Source: UBA1952 sp965246855
GTDB taxonomy: Bacteria > Bacteroidota > Bacteroidia > Chitinophagales > Chitinophagaceae
Direction of reading: 5' to 3'
Assembly: GCA_965246855.1 (NCBI GenBank)
Contig: CBDFFP010000005.1
Location: 1-64,000 of the forward strand
DNA: 64,000 nucleotides
This document shows, piece by piece, positions 50,685-59,863 of the stretch; the stretch's first letter is position 1, and the number at the start of each line of letters is the position of its first letter. The notes below the pieces were generated by a model, which saw only the letters and a program-made list of their open reading frames with translations, did no database searches and was not told the origin of the DNA. Made by a program: the position numbers and the translations under genes.

Positions 50685-50720
50685 GAAAAAGCCTTTTTCC
50701 TTGTGGAAAAAGGCTTTTTC
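50685..50720 (+). terminator. Terminator after rpsG
   Basis: Perfect 16-base arms GAAAAAGCCTTTTTCC/GGAAAAAGGCTTTTTC with loop TTGT, followed by TTTT. It also serves the convergent gene end. Confidence 0.92.
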
Positions 50721-50739
50721 TTTTGGCAGAAACCGCGTT

Positions 50740-51627
50740 TTAGAACCGGTTGATTTCGCCTTCCGAAAGCCCCGTGAGTTTGGCAATATCTCCGACAGAA
50801 AGGCCCATTGCTTTTGCCTGACGGACAATTCCGGCTTTTTCTTCCGCTCTGCCTTTCTCCACGCCTTCTGCTAAGCCTTCCGCTAAGCCTTTCTCCGTAG
50901 CGGTTCTTATAGCGTAATCGTAAGTGTTTTTGTTGTCGCGAAACACTTTCAGGCTGGCCTCGTAGTGCACACGCTCCTCCTCACTCATCTTCGCCAACTC
51001 TGCCTTCTTAAACGCTTCCTCAAAAACAACGTCCCGGAAAAGAGTGGGAATGCTCTGAAAGTCCTCCAGATTCCGAATAAAGTACAGCCACTTGTCCAAC
51101 CGCGTCTCCAATTCACTTTGCGTTTTCTGGAAGTTGGGCATCTCCAGATAAATGAAGGTAAGCTTCTCGTAGAACACCTCGTTATTTTGGTCTTTAAGGC
51201 GAATAGTATGCACGACTTCGCCTTTCTGCGGTTCTCCGGCCTTGTAATCCCGGAAAGAAAAACCCAGAACTCCAATGCAGTAAACCGCTTTTAGATTGAA
51301 ATTCCATTCGCCTTTTTGCGCTTGTTCGGCGATAGGGAAAGTGGAGTGATAAACAGAGCGGTTAATGAAATAATCCTGCCTCGCCTTTTGCAATTCCACG
51401 ATGAACTTCTCGCCGCGCTCGTTCTCGCAATAGATATCGTACACCGCTTTGCGATCATATGCACTGCGGCCCATTTGCTCACTGTTTCTGAAAGATAAAG
51501 AAGCAATTTTATCTCTTTCGGGCAACAGTGCGTTGAGAAAGTCCATCAGTTGCGGCTTAGAGGCTTCCTCGCCAAAAAGTTTTTTAAACCCGAAATCGGT
51601 AAACGGATTGATGTATTTCGCACGCAT
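50740..51627 (-). CDS. Rpn family PD-(D/E)XK nuclease (putative transposase-like)
   Basis: 295 residues. The fold starts INPFTDFGFKKLFGEEASKP, with catalytic positions D64 in VYDIYC, E78 and Q80 in EKFIVELQ. The C-terminal part has FRNLEDFQSIPTLFRDVVF-like helices, then degenerate GLAEGLAEGVEKGRAEEK repeats and a GLSVGDIAKLTGLSEGEI helix pair. Rpn proteins promote recombination-like DNA damage and are often multicopy in Bacteroidota. It sits where fusA would normally be, between rpsG and tRNA-Arg. Confidence 0.93.
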   Translation of the reverse strand: MRAKYINPFTDFGFKKLFGEEASKPQLMDFLNALLPERDKIASLSFRNSEQMGRSAYDRKAVYDIYCENERGEKFIVELQKARQDYFINRSVYHSTFPIAEQAQKGEWNFNLKAVYCIGVLGFSFRDYKAGEPQKGEVVHTIRLKDQNNEVFYEKLTFIYLEMPNFQKTQSELETRLDKWLYFIRNLEDFQSIPTLFRDVVFEEAFKKAELAKMSEEERVHYEASLKVFRDNKNTYDYAIRTATEKGLAEGLAEGVEKGRAEEKAGIVRQAKAMGLSVGDIAKLTGLSEGEINRF

Positions 51628-51754
51628 GATAAGGCAAATTTACAGCAGTTTGCCAGAGCACTTTTCTGCAAAAATCTGTGGGGAAATAGCTAGCGAAGTT
51701 CGGCGGGAAAATCAGACGCTTCCTTCGGGAGTTTGCCAAAGGACTACGGGAAAA

Positions 51755-51784
51755 ATAAAAAAGCACCTCGTCGGAGGTGCTTTT
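51755..51784 (-). terminator. Terminator after tRNA-Arg
   Basis: AAAAGCACCTC-CGAC-GAGGTGC then TTTTTT on the minus strand, 2 bases past the tRNA 3' end. Confidence 0.9.
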
Positions 51785-51786
51785 CG

Positions 51787-51860
51787 TGACCGCGTCAGGA
51801 TTCAAACCTGAAACCTTTTGATTCGTAGTCAAATGCTCTATTCAGTTGAGCTACGCAGCC
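51787..51860 (-). tRNA. tRNA-Arg(ACG)
   Basis: 74 bases, cloverleaf complete: acceptor GGCTGCG/CGCGGTC with two G-U pairs and discriminator A; D arm GCTC/GAGC; anticodon arm TTTGA/TCAAA with loop CTACGAA giving anticodon ACG; T arm TCAGG-TTTGAAT-CCTGA. CCA is not encoded. The anticodon A34 is presumably converted to inosine by TadA. A terminator follows directly. Confidence 0.96.
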
Positions 51861-51945
51861 GTTTTCCCCGTTTTGGGAGTGCAAATATAGAAACACAGTT
51901 TGCTTCCGCCAAAAACTTTTTTCCGAGCCGTATTTTCGCCCTGTT

Positions 51946-52419
51946 TTGACAATTGAAATCTGGTCTATCGGCAAGGAAAGCGACGCGTATATCCGCGAAG
52001 GCGTGGCGTTGTACTTGAAGAAAACACAGCCCTATATTTCCGTCTCGCTCCACATTCTGTCTTCCCCCAAAAAAGCCGTCGGCCAGCCACCGGAAAAAGT
52101 AAAACTTCTGGAAGAAGAGCTTATCCGCAGCCGACTGAAACCTGTGCATTCACTAGTTGTTCTGGACGAGCGCGGCAAAATGCTTTCTTCCGAAAACTGG
52201 GCGCAGCAGTTTGAGAAATGGCGCGACGACGGCGCACAAACACTCGTTCTGCTTATCGGCGGCGCGTTTGGCGTGACCGAAAATCTCCGCAAAGAAGCCC
52301 GCGCCGTCTGGTCGCTCTCCGCACTGGTTTTTCCGCATCAACTCGTCCGGCTTCTTGTAGCAGAGCAGGTTTATCGTGCCTTTTCCATTCTCCACGGCAG
52401 CGGCTACCATCACGCATAA
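51946..52419 (+). CDS. rlmH: 23S rRNA (pseudouridine1915-N3)-methyltransferase
   Basis: 157 residues. TIEIWSIGKESDAYIREGVA LYLKK at the start, LVVLDERGKMLSSE, LLIGGAFGVTENL for SAM binding (trefoil SPOUT fold) and the C-terminal FPHQLVRLLVAEQVYRAFSI LHGSGYHHA typical of RlmH. No ATG is available at the expected position; the start is TTG at 51946, which gives exactly the family N-terminus. It methylates helix 69 pseudouridine in assembled ribosomes. Confidence 0.96.
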   Translation: MTIEIWSIGKESDAYIREGVALYLKKTQPYISVSLHILSSPKKAVGQPPEKVKLLEEELIRSRLKPVHSLVVLDERGKMLSSENWAQQFEKWRDDGAQTLVLLIGGAFGVTENLRKEARAVWSLSALVFPHQLVRLLVAEQVYRAFSILHGSGYHHA

Positions 52420-52437
52420 AAGCGCACCTTTGCGCCC

Positions 52438-53055
52438 ATGATTGAGTCGCCCATTACGCTGGTTCTTGTGTTGGTCACTGTTTTGGTTTCCCTCGCCGGT
52501 TTCCGCAATGACGAACTGATAGACAAAACCATTTTGTGGCCTGCCCGGATGCGCGGCCCGGAAGAATACTATCGTTTTCTTTCCTCTGGTTTTATCCATC
52601 AGGATGTGGCACACCTGTTCTTCAACATGTTCACGCTCTTCTTTATCGGCGGTTCGGTAGAGCAAATTTTCACCGGGTTTGGACAGGCTTTGCTGTATCC
52701 GGTGCTGTATCTCGCGGGCATCGTGGTGGCTTCTCTGCCGTCTTTTTTGAAGCACCGCAACAACATCTCTTACCGTTCGCTCGGCGCTTCGGGCGGCGTA
52801 GCGGCGGTGTTGTTTTCTTTAGTGTACTTCGCGCCGTGGGCCAAGCTCCTGATTTACTTTATCAGCGTACCCAGCATTCTTTTCGCGGTGCTGTATCTCG
52901 CTTATTCCGCTTACATGGCCAAGCGCGGCGACGATAATATCAACCACGATGCCCACCTCTGGGGCGCAGTTTTCGGCTTCTTTTTCACGCTGCTCATCTC
53001 CCCTGACCACGGAAGATTTTTCTTAGAGCAAATGGCGCATCCGAAGTTCTTTTAG
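52438..53055 (+). CDS. Rhomboid family intramembrane serine protease
   Basis: 205 residues. Six or seven predicted membrane helices. Catalytic S118 in GASGG, H173 in NHDAHLWGAVFG and the H59xxxN63 oxyanion region (HLFFNMFTLFFIGG) are all present. It cuts transmembrane substrates near a helix. It follows rlmH by 18 bases on the same strand, so probably co-transcribed. A typical Bacteroidota rhomboid with unknown substrate. Confidence 0.95.
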   Translation: MIESPITLVLVLVTVLVSLAGFRNDELIDKTILWPARMRGPEEYYRFLSSGFIHQDVAHLFFNMFTLFFIGGSVEQIFTGFGQALLYPVLYLAGIVVASLPSFLKHRNNISYRSLGASGGVAAVLFSLVYFAPWAKLLIYFISVPSILFAVLYLAYSAYMAKRGDDNINHDAHLWGAVFGFFFTLLISPDHGRFFLEQMAHPKFF

Positions 53056-53156
53056 GGCTTGGAGCCTGTGGCTTGTAGAAGTGGAACTTCGCTTTTTAAC
53101 GTTACCAAAGACAGCAATGCGCAGACTACGGCGTTAGTTTTGCGCATTCTTTCCAG

Positions 53157-53558
53157 ATGAAATTGCTCCTCCGAATTTACCTCATTGCGCTTTCGCTGCT
53201 TATCGGCGGAACGCAATCGTATGGGTTGGTTCGCACGGCGCAAGGACAAGATGCCCGGCCCACTTCGGGGAATGCGCAACGCTCCTTTCAAAGCGAGGAC
53301 CGCTCTACATCTCTTCATTTTCAAAAGACGGAACAAGCGGAGCCTTCCTTTTCTTTTTCCGTTCTGGATGAAGAGGAAGACACCGAAGATTTCCATGATA
53401 ACGACGTTGCAGCCACCCAAGAACCTTGGCTCGGTGCCTCGCAATTCAGTCCGCACAATGCGGCTTTTAACCCAACGGCACAGGGCGTTTTCCCTGATGT
53501 TCGTCAGTATCCCGCAACTTGTCGGGCATACATTTTCCAGTGCGTTTTTAGAGTATAA
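53157..53558 (+). CDS. Small secreted hypothetical protein
   Basis: 133 residues with signal peptide MKLLLRIYLIALSLLIGGTQSYG. The mature part is acidic and Ser/Gln-rich (EDRSTSLHFQKTEQAEPSFSFSV, EEEDTEDFHDNDV) and unlike any domain I know. It lies between rhomboid and the RND genes with 101- and 196-base gaps. Length and codon use are compatible with a real gene; the start is fixed by the signal peptide. Confidence 0.65.
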   Translation: MKLLLRIYLIALSLLIGGTQSYGLVRTAQGQDARPTSGNAQRSFQSEDRSTSLHFQKTEQAEPSFSFSVLDEEEDTEDFHDNDVAATQEPWLGASQFSPHNAAFNPTAQGVFPDVRQYPATCRAYIFQCVFRV

Positions 53559-53754
53559 TCTCTGTTGAGGGCTTTCTAAACCGGATGTTTCCATTCCCGG
53601 TGAGAAGTCCTCTTTTTCGTAAGCGTTTGTCTGTGCCTTTTTGCTGCGCAGCCGGACGCTTTTCTGTTGCCGCAAAACGGGGATTTTCCCTACTTCCCGG
53701 CGGCTCCGCTCTTCTCCTTTCCGCAAAAATATTTTCTGTCTCTAATCCCGCTTC

Positions 53755-54834
53755 ATGAGAACCCTTCTCCTGATTTTGAGCGCCTGCGCGCTTCTATTCC
53801 AAACAAGTTGCAAACACGCCCAAGAAGGCGAAGAGCAAGTCAAGTATGTTGTCACCTCTGTCCTTAAAATGGATACCTCACTGGTAAAGCAATACGTTTG
53901 CCAGATACGCGCCATCAGCCACATTGAACTGCGGGCCATCGAGCAAGGCTACCTGCAAAAGATTTTCATCGACGAAGGTCAGTATGTCCGTGAAGGCCAG
54001 CCGCTTTTTCAGGTAATGCCCAACCTCTACCAAGCTGAAAAGCAACGCGCCGAAGCAGAGGCCAACTACGCCGATATTGAGTATCAAAATACCAAGCGCC
54101 TTGCCGATAGCAATGTGGTTTCGCGCACGGAAGCCAAGTTGGCGCAGGCCAAGTTGGCACAGGCAAATGCCGCCGTTAATCTCGCCAAAGTCCACCTGCA
54201 ATTCACCGACATCCGCGCGCCCTTCAGCGGCATCATTGACCGTTTTCAAGTGCGGCTCGGCAGCCTTGTGGAAGACGGCCAACTCCTAACCACGCTTTCC
54301 GATAACAGCCAGATGTGGGTGTATTTCAACGTGCCGGAAGCGGAGTATCTGGATTTTAAATCCAATCGGCAAAACGACACGGCCATGCACGTAGAACTCC
54401 TCATGGCGAACGGACAGGTATTCAATCACGGTGGCGTGGTAAAAGCTATTGAAGCCGACTTTGACAACGAAACCGGCAACATCGCTTTCCGCGCTACGTT
54501 CCCGAATCCCGAAAGTCTTTTGCGCCACGGCGAGACAGGCAATATTCTTGTGCGCAAACCTATGAACGGCGCGCTCGTGATTCCGCAGAAAGCCACGATG
54601 GAAATCATGGACAAGAAGTACGTCTATGTGGTTGATAAAGCCAACAAAGTGCAACTCCGCCCCATCACCATCACCGCCGATTTGCCCGACTTATTCGTTA
54701 TTGGCAGCGGTCTTGCCGAAGGCGACAAAATCCTTTTGGAAGGTATCCGCAAAGTGCAGAACGGCGATAAAATTTCCTTTGATTATCAGCAACCGCGCGA
54801 AGTCATGAACGGTCTCAAACTCCACGCAGAGTAG
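53755..54834 (+). CDS. RND efflux periplasmic adaptor (membrane-fusion lipoprotein)
   Basis: 359 residues with lipoprotein signal MRTLLLILSACALLFQTSCKH (C19). The first barrel-sandwich half, SHIELRAIEQGYLQKIFIDEGQYVREGQPLFQV, is followed by a helical hairpin (~85-160: EKQRAEAEANYADIEYQNTK RLAD) and the second half LQFTDIRAPFSGIIDRFQVRLGSLV, then beta domains and a membrane-proximal end. It bridges the inner-membrane pump and outer-membrane factor. The inner-membrane gene follows after 136 bases that contain ATGTTTCATG and TTCATTATTCATT repeats. Confidence 0.94.
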   Translation: MRTLLLILSACALLFQTSCKHAQEGEEQVKYVVTSVLKMDTSLVKQYVCQIRAISHIELRAIEQGYLQKIFIDEGQYVREGQPLFQVMPNLYQAEKQRAEAEANYADIEYQNTKRLADSNVVSRTEAKLAQAKLAQANAAVNLAKVHLQFTDIRAPFSGIIDRFQVRLGSLVEDGQLLTTLSDNSQMWVYFNVPEAEYLDFKSNRQNDTAMHVELLMANGQVFNHGGVVKAIEADFDNETGNIAFRATFPNPESLLRHGETGNILVRKPMNGALVIPQKATMEIMDKKYVYVVDKANKVQLRPITITADLPDLFVIGSGLAEGDKILLEGIRKVQNGDKISFDYQQPREVMNGLKLHAE

Positions 54835-54970
54835 GCCATGTTTCATGTTCTATGTGTCATGTTTCATGGCCTCACAGGTCTTGAATCATGAATGGAAGAG
54901 CCGTGGAAATTCTGAATGGTTGCCGCTGGTAATTGTTCATTATTCATTGTCCATTATTAATTAAAAAATT

Positions 54971-57900
54971 GTGTTTAACCTCTTTATAAAAAGGCCGGTT
55001 CTGGCCATTGTCATCTCGCTGGTCTTGGTCTTCATGGGCCTGCTGGCGATTGAGACACTCCCTACTTCGCAGTTCCCCAGCATTGCCCCGCCGCGCGTGA
55101 TTGTGAGCGTGGCTTACCCCGGCGCGAGTGCCGACGTACTGGTAAAATCGGTGCTCATTCCGATGGAAAAAGCCCTCAACGGCGTACCCGGAATGCGCTA
55201 CATGACCTCAGACGCGGTAAGCGCGGGTGAAGCGAATATCCAAGTCGTTTTCAACCTCGGCACCGATCCTAACGCCGCCGTTGTGGCGGTGAAAAACCGC
55301 ATTGAGCAGGTGCAAAATCGCTTGCCCGAACTGGTGCAGCGCGAGGGCCTGATTGTGAGCATCCTTCAGCCGAACATGCTGATGTATGTGAACGTCTATA
55401 GCAAGGACAAAAAGAACGCCGACGAGAATTTTCTTTACAACTACACGCAGGTAAACGTGCAGCGTGAGTTGAGCCGCGTAAGCGGTATCGGCAGCGCGCA
55501 AATCCTCGGCTCACGCCAATACGCGATGCGCGTCTGGCTCAAGCCTGACCGGATGCGCGCCTACAACGTCTCTACCGAAGAGGTGATGAAAGCCCTTGCC
55601 GACCAAAGCGTGATTGGCTCGCCGGGCCGCCTTGGCCGCGCCGATGGAAAACGCTCGGAAGCACTGGAATACGTACTCACCTATAAAGGCCGCTACAACC
55701 AGCCGGAAGAATACGCCAACGTGATTGTGAAGGCCAACGCCAATGGCGAAATCCTTCACCTCAAAGACATTGCCGACGTGGAGCTTGGCTCGGAGTTCTA
55801 CGATATCTATTCCAACATGAACGGCTTCCCGTCTGCCGCGCTGGTGTTGAAACAGAGCTATGGAAGCAACGCGCAGGAAGTGATTAAGAACGTGAAGGAA
55901 AAGCTGGAAGAACTGAAAAAGGAATTCCCGCCGGGAATGGACTATGAAATCTCCTACGACGTAAGCTCTTTCCTTAACGCTTCTATTGACAAGGTTGTCC
56001 ACACGCTGGGCGAGGCATTCGTACTGGTGGCGCTTGTGGTGTTTCTCTTTTTGGGCGACTGGCGCTCCACGCTGATTCCCATCATTGCCGTTCCGGTTTC
56101 GCTGATTGGCGCTTTCTTCTTCATGCAGATGTTCGGGCTGAACATCAACCTCATTACGCTTTTCGCGCTGGTGCTGGCGATTGGGATTGTGGTGGATGAT
56201 GCGATTGTAGTAGTAGAAGCCGTTCACGCGAAAATGGCCGAAAAGCATGTGCCGCCTTTTCGGGCTGTGAAGGAAGTTTTGGGAGAAATTTCGGGGGCCG
56301 TTATCGCCATTACGCTCCTGATGACGGCGGTGTTTGTGCCAGTGGCGTTCATGACCGGGCCGGTGGGGATTTTCTTCCGCCAGTTCGCCATTACGATGGC
56401 CTGCTCCATTGTGCTTTCGGGCATTGTGGCCCTGACGCTCACGCCCGTGCTGTGTGCCATGATTCTGAAAGACACCCACGGCAAGCCACGCAAAAAGACG
56501 CCGATTAACTGGGTGATTGACAAGTTCAACAATCGCTTTGACCAGTTAAACAACCGCTACACGCGGTTGCTCACCAAGATTGTAAACCGCCGCCTGGTTA
56601 CGTTTGGATTGCTCGCGGTGTTCTGCTTCGGCATTTTCGGCGTGTCGCAGTCGCTGCCTTCGGGCTTTATCCCCAACGAAGACCAAGGGATGATTTACGC
56701 CATCATCCAGACGCCGCCGGGCAGTACGCTGGAACGCACCAACCACATTTCGCGCGAGCTGCAAAGCCTTGCCGAAAAGGTAGAAGGCGTCAGAAGTGTT
56801 TCCTCGCTGGCAGGCTATGAGGTCTTGACGGAAGGCCGTGGCTCTAACGCGGGAACCTGTATCATCAACCTGAAATCCTGGGATGAGCGCGCCAACTCGG
56901 TGAGCGACATCATCCGCATTCTGGAAGAGAAAGCAAAGGAAATTCCAGGCGCGACGATTGAATTCTTTGGCCCGCCTGCCGTGCCGGGCTATGGCGCTGC
57001 GGGTGGATTCTCCCTGCGTCTTCTGGACAAAACCAACAGCGACAACTACCGCGACCTGGAACCGGTGAACGACCAGTTTATGGCCGCCCTGAACAAGCGC
57101 AAAGAACTCACCGGCCTGTTCACCTTCTTCTCTGCCAACTACCCGCAATACGACCTCATCATTGACAATCAGGCGGCAATGCAAAAAGGCGTTTCCATTG
57201 GAAAGGCGATGGACAACCTGGGCATCCTCATTGGCTCTACCTACGAGCAAGGCTTTATCCGTTTTGGCAACTTCTTTAAGGTCTATGTGCAGGCCTTGCC
57301 CCAATACCGCGCCCTGCCCGAAGACGTGCTGCAACTCTACGTGAAGAATGACCGCGACGAGATGGTTCCTTATTCAGCCTTCATGAGCATCAAAAAAGGG
57401 CACGGACTGAACGAGATTACGCGCTACAACATGTTCAACTCGTCGGCTATTCGCGGGGAGCCCGCACCGGGCTTTTCTTCCGGGGAAGCTATCAAGGCCA
57501 TTCAGGAAGAAGCCGCAAAACTGCCCCACGGCTACGACATTGCGTGGGAGGGATTGAGTATTGACGAAGTAGGGCGCGGCAACGAAGCGGTGTACATCTT
57601 CCTCATCGTTCTCTTGTTTGTGTATCTCGTTTTGGCGGCGCAGTACGAAAGCTTTATCCTGCCGCTGGCCGTAATTCTTTCGCTTCCCGCAGGCGTGTTT
57701 GGCTCGTTCCTGATGGTGAAGATGATGGGTCTTGCCAACGATATCTACGCGCAGGTGGGACTGGTAATGTTGGTGGGATTGCTGGGCAAAAACGCGGTCT
57801 TGATTGTGGAGTTTGCGCAGCAGAAATACGGCGAAGGCATGAGCATCTTAGACGCGGCCATTGAAGGCGCAAAGGTGCGTTTCCGCCCTATCCTGATGAC

Positions 57901-58153
57901 TTCGTTTGCCTTTATCGCGGGGCTGATTCCGCTGGTACGCGCGCACGGGCCGGGCGCGATTGGCAACCGCACGATTGGCTCTTCGGCTCTCGGTGGGATG
58001 CTCTTCGGAACCATCTTCGGGGTCATCATTGTGCCGGGCCTTTACCTCATCTTCGGAACCATAGCCTCCAAAAGCAAGCTGATTAAAGGCGAGGATGAGA
58101 ATCCGCTTACTGAAAACTTTGAAAACAAGCGCGCTTATGAAACAGACCTGTAA
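54971..58153 (+). CDS. RND family inner-membrane multidrug efflux pump
   Basis: 1060 residues from a GTG start, MFNLFIKRPVLAIVISLVLV. Twelve helices, two large periplasmic loops with LPTSQFPSIAPPRVIVSVAY and NEDQGMIYAIIQTPPGSTLE, and the proton-relay region LALVLAIGIVVDDAIVVVE (two Asp) in helix 4 are present. It matches the HAE-1 (AcrB/MexB) class. With the adaptor and outer-membrane factor it forms a complete tripartite exporter; the substrates are unknown. Confidence 0.96.
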   Translation: MFNLFIKRPVLAIVISLVLVFMGLLAIETLPTSQFPSIAPPRVIVSVAYPGASADVLVKSVLIPMEKALNGVPGMRYMTSDAVSAGEANIQVVFNLGTDPNAAVVAVKNRIEQVQNRLPELVQREGLIVSILQPNMLMYVNVYSKDKKNADENFLYNYTQVNVQRELSRVSGIGSAQILGSRQYAMRVWLKPDRMRAYNVSTEEVMKALADQSVIGSPGRLGRADGKRSEALEYVLTYKGRYNQPEEYANVIVKANANGEILHLKDIADVELGSEFYDIYSNMNGFPSAALVLKQSYGSNAQEVIKNVKEKLEELKKEFPPGMDYEISYDVSSFLNASIDKVVHTLGEAFVLVALVVFLFLGDWRSTLIPIIAVPVSLIGAFFFMQMFGLNINLITLFALVLAIGIVVDDAIVVVEAVHAKMAEKHVPPFRAVKEVLGEISGAVIAITLLMTAVFVPVAFMTGPVGIFFRQFAITMACSIVLSGIVALTLTPVLCAMILKDTHGKPRKKTPINWVIDKFNNRFDQLNNRYTRLLTKIVNRRLVTFGLLAVFCFGIFGVSQSLPSGFIPNEDQGMIYAIIQTPPGSTLERTNHISRELQSLAEKVEGVRSVSSLAGYEVLTEGRGSNAGTCIINLKSWDERANSVSDIIRILEEKAKEIPGATIEFFGPPAVPGYGAAGGFSLRLLDKTNSDNYRDLEPVNDQFMAALNKRKELTGLFTFFSANYPQYDLIIDNQAAMQKGVSIGKAMDNLGILIGSTYEQGFIRFGNFFKVYVQALPQYRALPEDVLQLYVKNDRDEMVPYSAFMSIKKGHGLNEITRYNMFNSSAIRGEPAPGFSSGEAIKAIQEEAAKLPHGYDIAWEGLSIDEVGRGNEAVYIFLIVLLFVYLVLAAQYESFILPLAVILSLPAGVFGSFLMVKMMGLANDIYAQVGLVMLVGLLGKNAVLIVEFAQQKYGEGMSILDAAIEGAKVRFRPILMTSFAFIAGLIPLVRAHGPGAIGNRTIGSSALGGMLFGTIFGVIIVPGLYLIFGTIASKSKLIKGEDENPLTENFENKRAYETDL

Positions 58154-58190
58154 CCGGAGACGAAAGATGGGAGACAAAAGACAAAAGAGC

Positions 58191-59777
58191 ATGGAAACGC
58201 ACACAACACCGTCCACCATTTACAAAACGCGGGTCATTCCGAGCGCGGAGCGAGGAATCTCACAACAGGTTAGAAGCAGCAGAGCCACACCTCGTGTGAG
58301 ATTCCTCCTTCGTCGGAATGACACACGATGGGTAGGCGATTTCCGTCTGGCGAAGGCTCCCGCCTTCGTCGCACTGCTCCTGCTTTTCATCAGCGCCTGT
58401 AAACTCCCACAGGTAGCTACCAATGTCCGCCACAACAACGTTCCGTCTGCCTATCGCAACGGCAACACAACGGACACGACGAACTCCGCCACGCTGCGAC
58501 CCCGCGATTTCTTCTCTGACCCGCTGCTTGTTTCGCTGCTGGACTCTGCCGTGCAGAACAATCAGGAGTTGAACATCTCGCTGGCCGAAATCATCATTAC
58601 CCGCGCCGAAGTGCAAATCCGGCAGGGCGATTTCCTGCCCAATGTGCGGGCGCAGGCAGGCGCAGGCGTGGAGCATACGCCGCGCTACACCCGCCTCGGT
58701 GCGCTGGAGGAAGCGATACCCGTGGACCCCGCCAGGGAAAATCCCAAGCTGTTCCCCGACTTCCAGATCGGCCTTGTGGCGAACTGGGAAGTGGACATCT
58801 GGCGGAAGCTGCGCAATGCGCGCAAGTCGGCATTCACGCGCTACTTCGCTTCTCAGGAAGGACGGCGCTTTGTGATTACCAACGTCGTGGCGGAAGTGGC
58901 GAATAGCTATTACGAGTTGGAGGCGCTGGACAACCAATTGGCCATTACGCAGCAGAACATTTCCATCCTCAACAATGCCCTTGGCATCGTGCGCCAGCAA
59001 AAGGAAGCAGGCCGCACAACGGAACTGGCCGTGCAGCGTTTTGAAGCGGAAGTGCTGCATACCCAAAGCCGCCAATACGCCCTGCGGCAAGGAATTGTGG
59101 AAACGGAAAACCGCATCAATTTCCTTTTGGGCCGCTTTCCGCAGCCCATTGCGCGGGGTACGCTTTCGCTGGATTCTACCCTGCCCAACAGCGCGGTGTT
59201 CACCGGCATTCCTGCCCAACTCCTTCAAAACCGCCCCGACATTCGCCGGGCAGAATTGGAAGTAGCGGCCTCTAAGCTGGACGTGAAAGTGGCGCGGGCG
59301 CTCTTTTATCCGCGCCTTGATATCCGCGCGGCGCTGGGATTCCAAGCCTTCAACCCGAAGTTTTTGTTCACCACGCCGGAAAGCATTCTGGGCAATCTGG
59401 CGGGCGACCTCACAGCCCCGCTGGTAAACCGGCTGGCGATTAAAGCGGCCTACATCACAGCCAATGCGCGGCAGGTGAGCGCGGCGTATAACTATGAGCG
59501 CACGGTGCTGAACGCCTACATAGAAGTGGCCAACCAGCAGGCGCGCATCGGCAACATGGGCAGCAGCTTTGCGATACGCAGCCAGCAGGTGGCGGCGCTT
59601 TTGCGCTCCATCACGCTCGCCACAAGTCTGTTCCAATCAGGCCGCGCCGATTATATGGATGTCCTCCTTACGCAGCGCGACGCGCTGGAAGCCCGCCTGG
59701 AACTGGCCGAAACGCGCCGCGACCAGTTGGGCGCGACGGTGGATATTTATCGGGCGCTGGGCGGGGGGTGGCGGTAA
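58191..59777 (+). CDS. RND outer-membrane factor (TolC/OprM-like lipoprotein), unusual N-terminus
   Basis: The conserved protein begins at about 58376, with lipoprotein signal ALLLLFISACKLPQVATNV, then NNQELNISLAEIIITRAEVQ, FEAEVLHTQSRQYALRQGIV, QNRPDIRRAELEVAASKLDV KVARALFYP and a C-terminal coiled-coil half, as in NodT-type OMFs. The reading frame upstream of the signal crosses family A and B repeats (58226-58374) with no stop, and no ATG lies between them and the hydrophobic core. Candidate starts are ATG 58191 (528 aa) or GTG 58296 (493 aa). The start is therefore uncertain; the body is sure. Confidence 0.85.
   Translation: METHTTPSTIYKTRVIPSAERGISQQVRSSRATPRVRFLLRRNDTRWVGDFRLAKAPAFVALLLLFISACKLPQVATNVRHNNVPSAYRNGNTTDTTNSATLRPRDFFSDPLLVSLLDSAVQNNQELNISLAEIIITRAEVQIRQGDFLPNVRAQAGAGVEHTPRYTRLGALEEAIPVDPARENPKLFPDFQIGLVANWEVDIWRKLRNARKSAFTRYFASQEGRRFVITNVVAEVANSYYELEALDNQLAITQQNISILNNALGIVRQQKEAGRTTELAVQRFEAEVLHTQSRQYALRQGIVETENRINFLLGRFPQPIARGTLSLDSTLPNSAVFTGIPAQLLQNRPDIRRAELEVAASKLDVKVARALFYPRLDIRAALGFQAFNPKFLFTTPESILGNLAGDLTAPLVNRLAIKAAYITANARQVSAAYNYERTVLNAYIEVANQQARIGNMGSSFAIRSQQVAALLRSITLATSLFQSGRADYMDVLLTQRDALEARLELAETRRDQLGATVDIYRALGGGWR
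58226..58374. repeat. Composite of repeat families A and B inside the OMF reading frame
   Basis: GGGTCATTCCGAGCGCGGAG with GAATCTCAC...GTGAGATTC inverted internals (family A variant) runs to about 58330, followed at 58349-58374 by GGCGAAGGCTCCCGCCTTCG and TCGCAC (family B). The B copy ends at the first codons of the OMF signal-peptide core. Confidence 0.8.
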
Positions 59778-59799
59778 AAGATTTTGTTTTTGGATCGTA

Positions 59800-59829
59800 G
59801 GGACGCCTGATTTGGGCGTCCCTTTTTTT
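59800..59829 (+). terminator. Terminator of the RND operon
   Basis: GGGACGCC-TGATTTG-GGCGTCCC followed by seven T; 22 bases after the OMF stop. Confidence 0.88.
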
Positions 59830-59863
59830 GCGCAGAACATCCCTAAAGTGCTTCCAATCCTCT

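Noticed and set aside
58260..59636. A 458-codon open frame on the minus strand
   Set aside because: Antisense to the outer-membrane factor; no domain or start signal.
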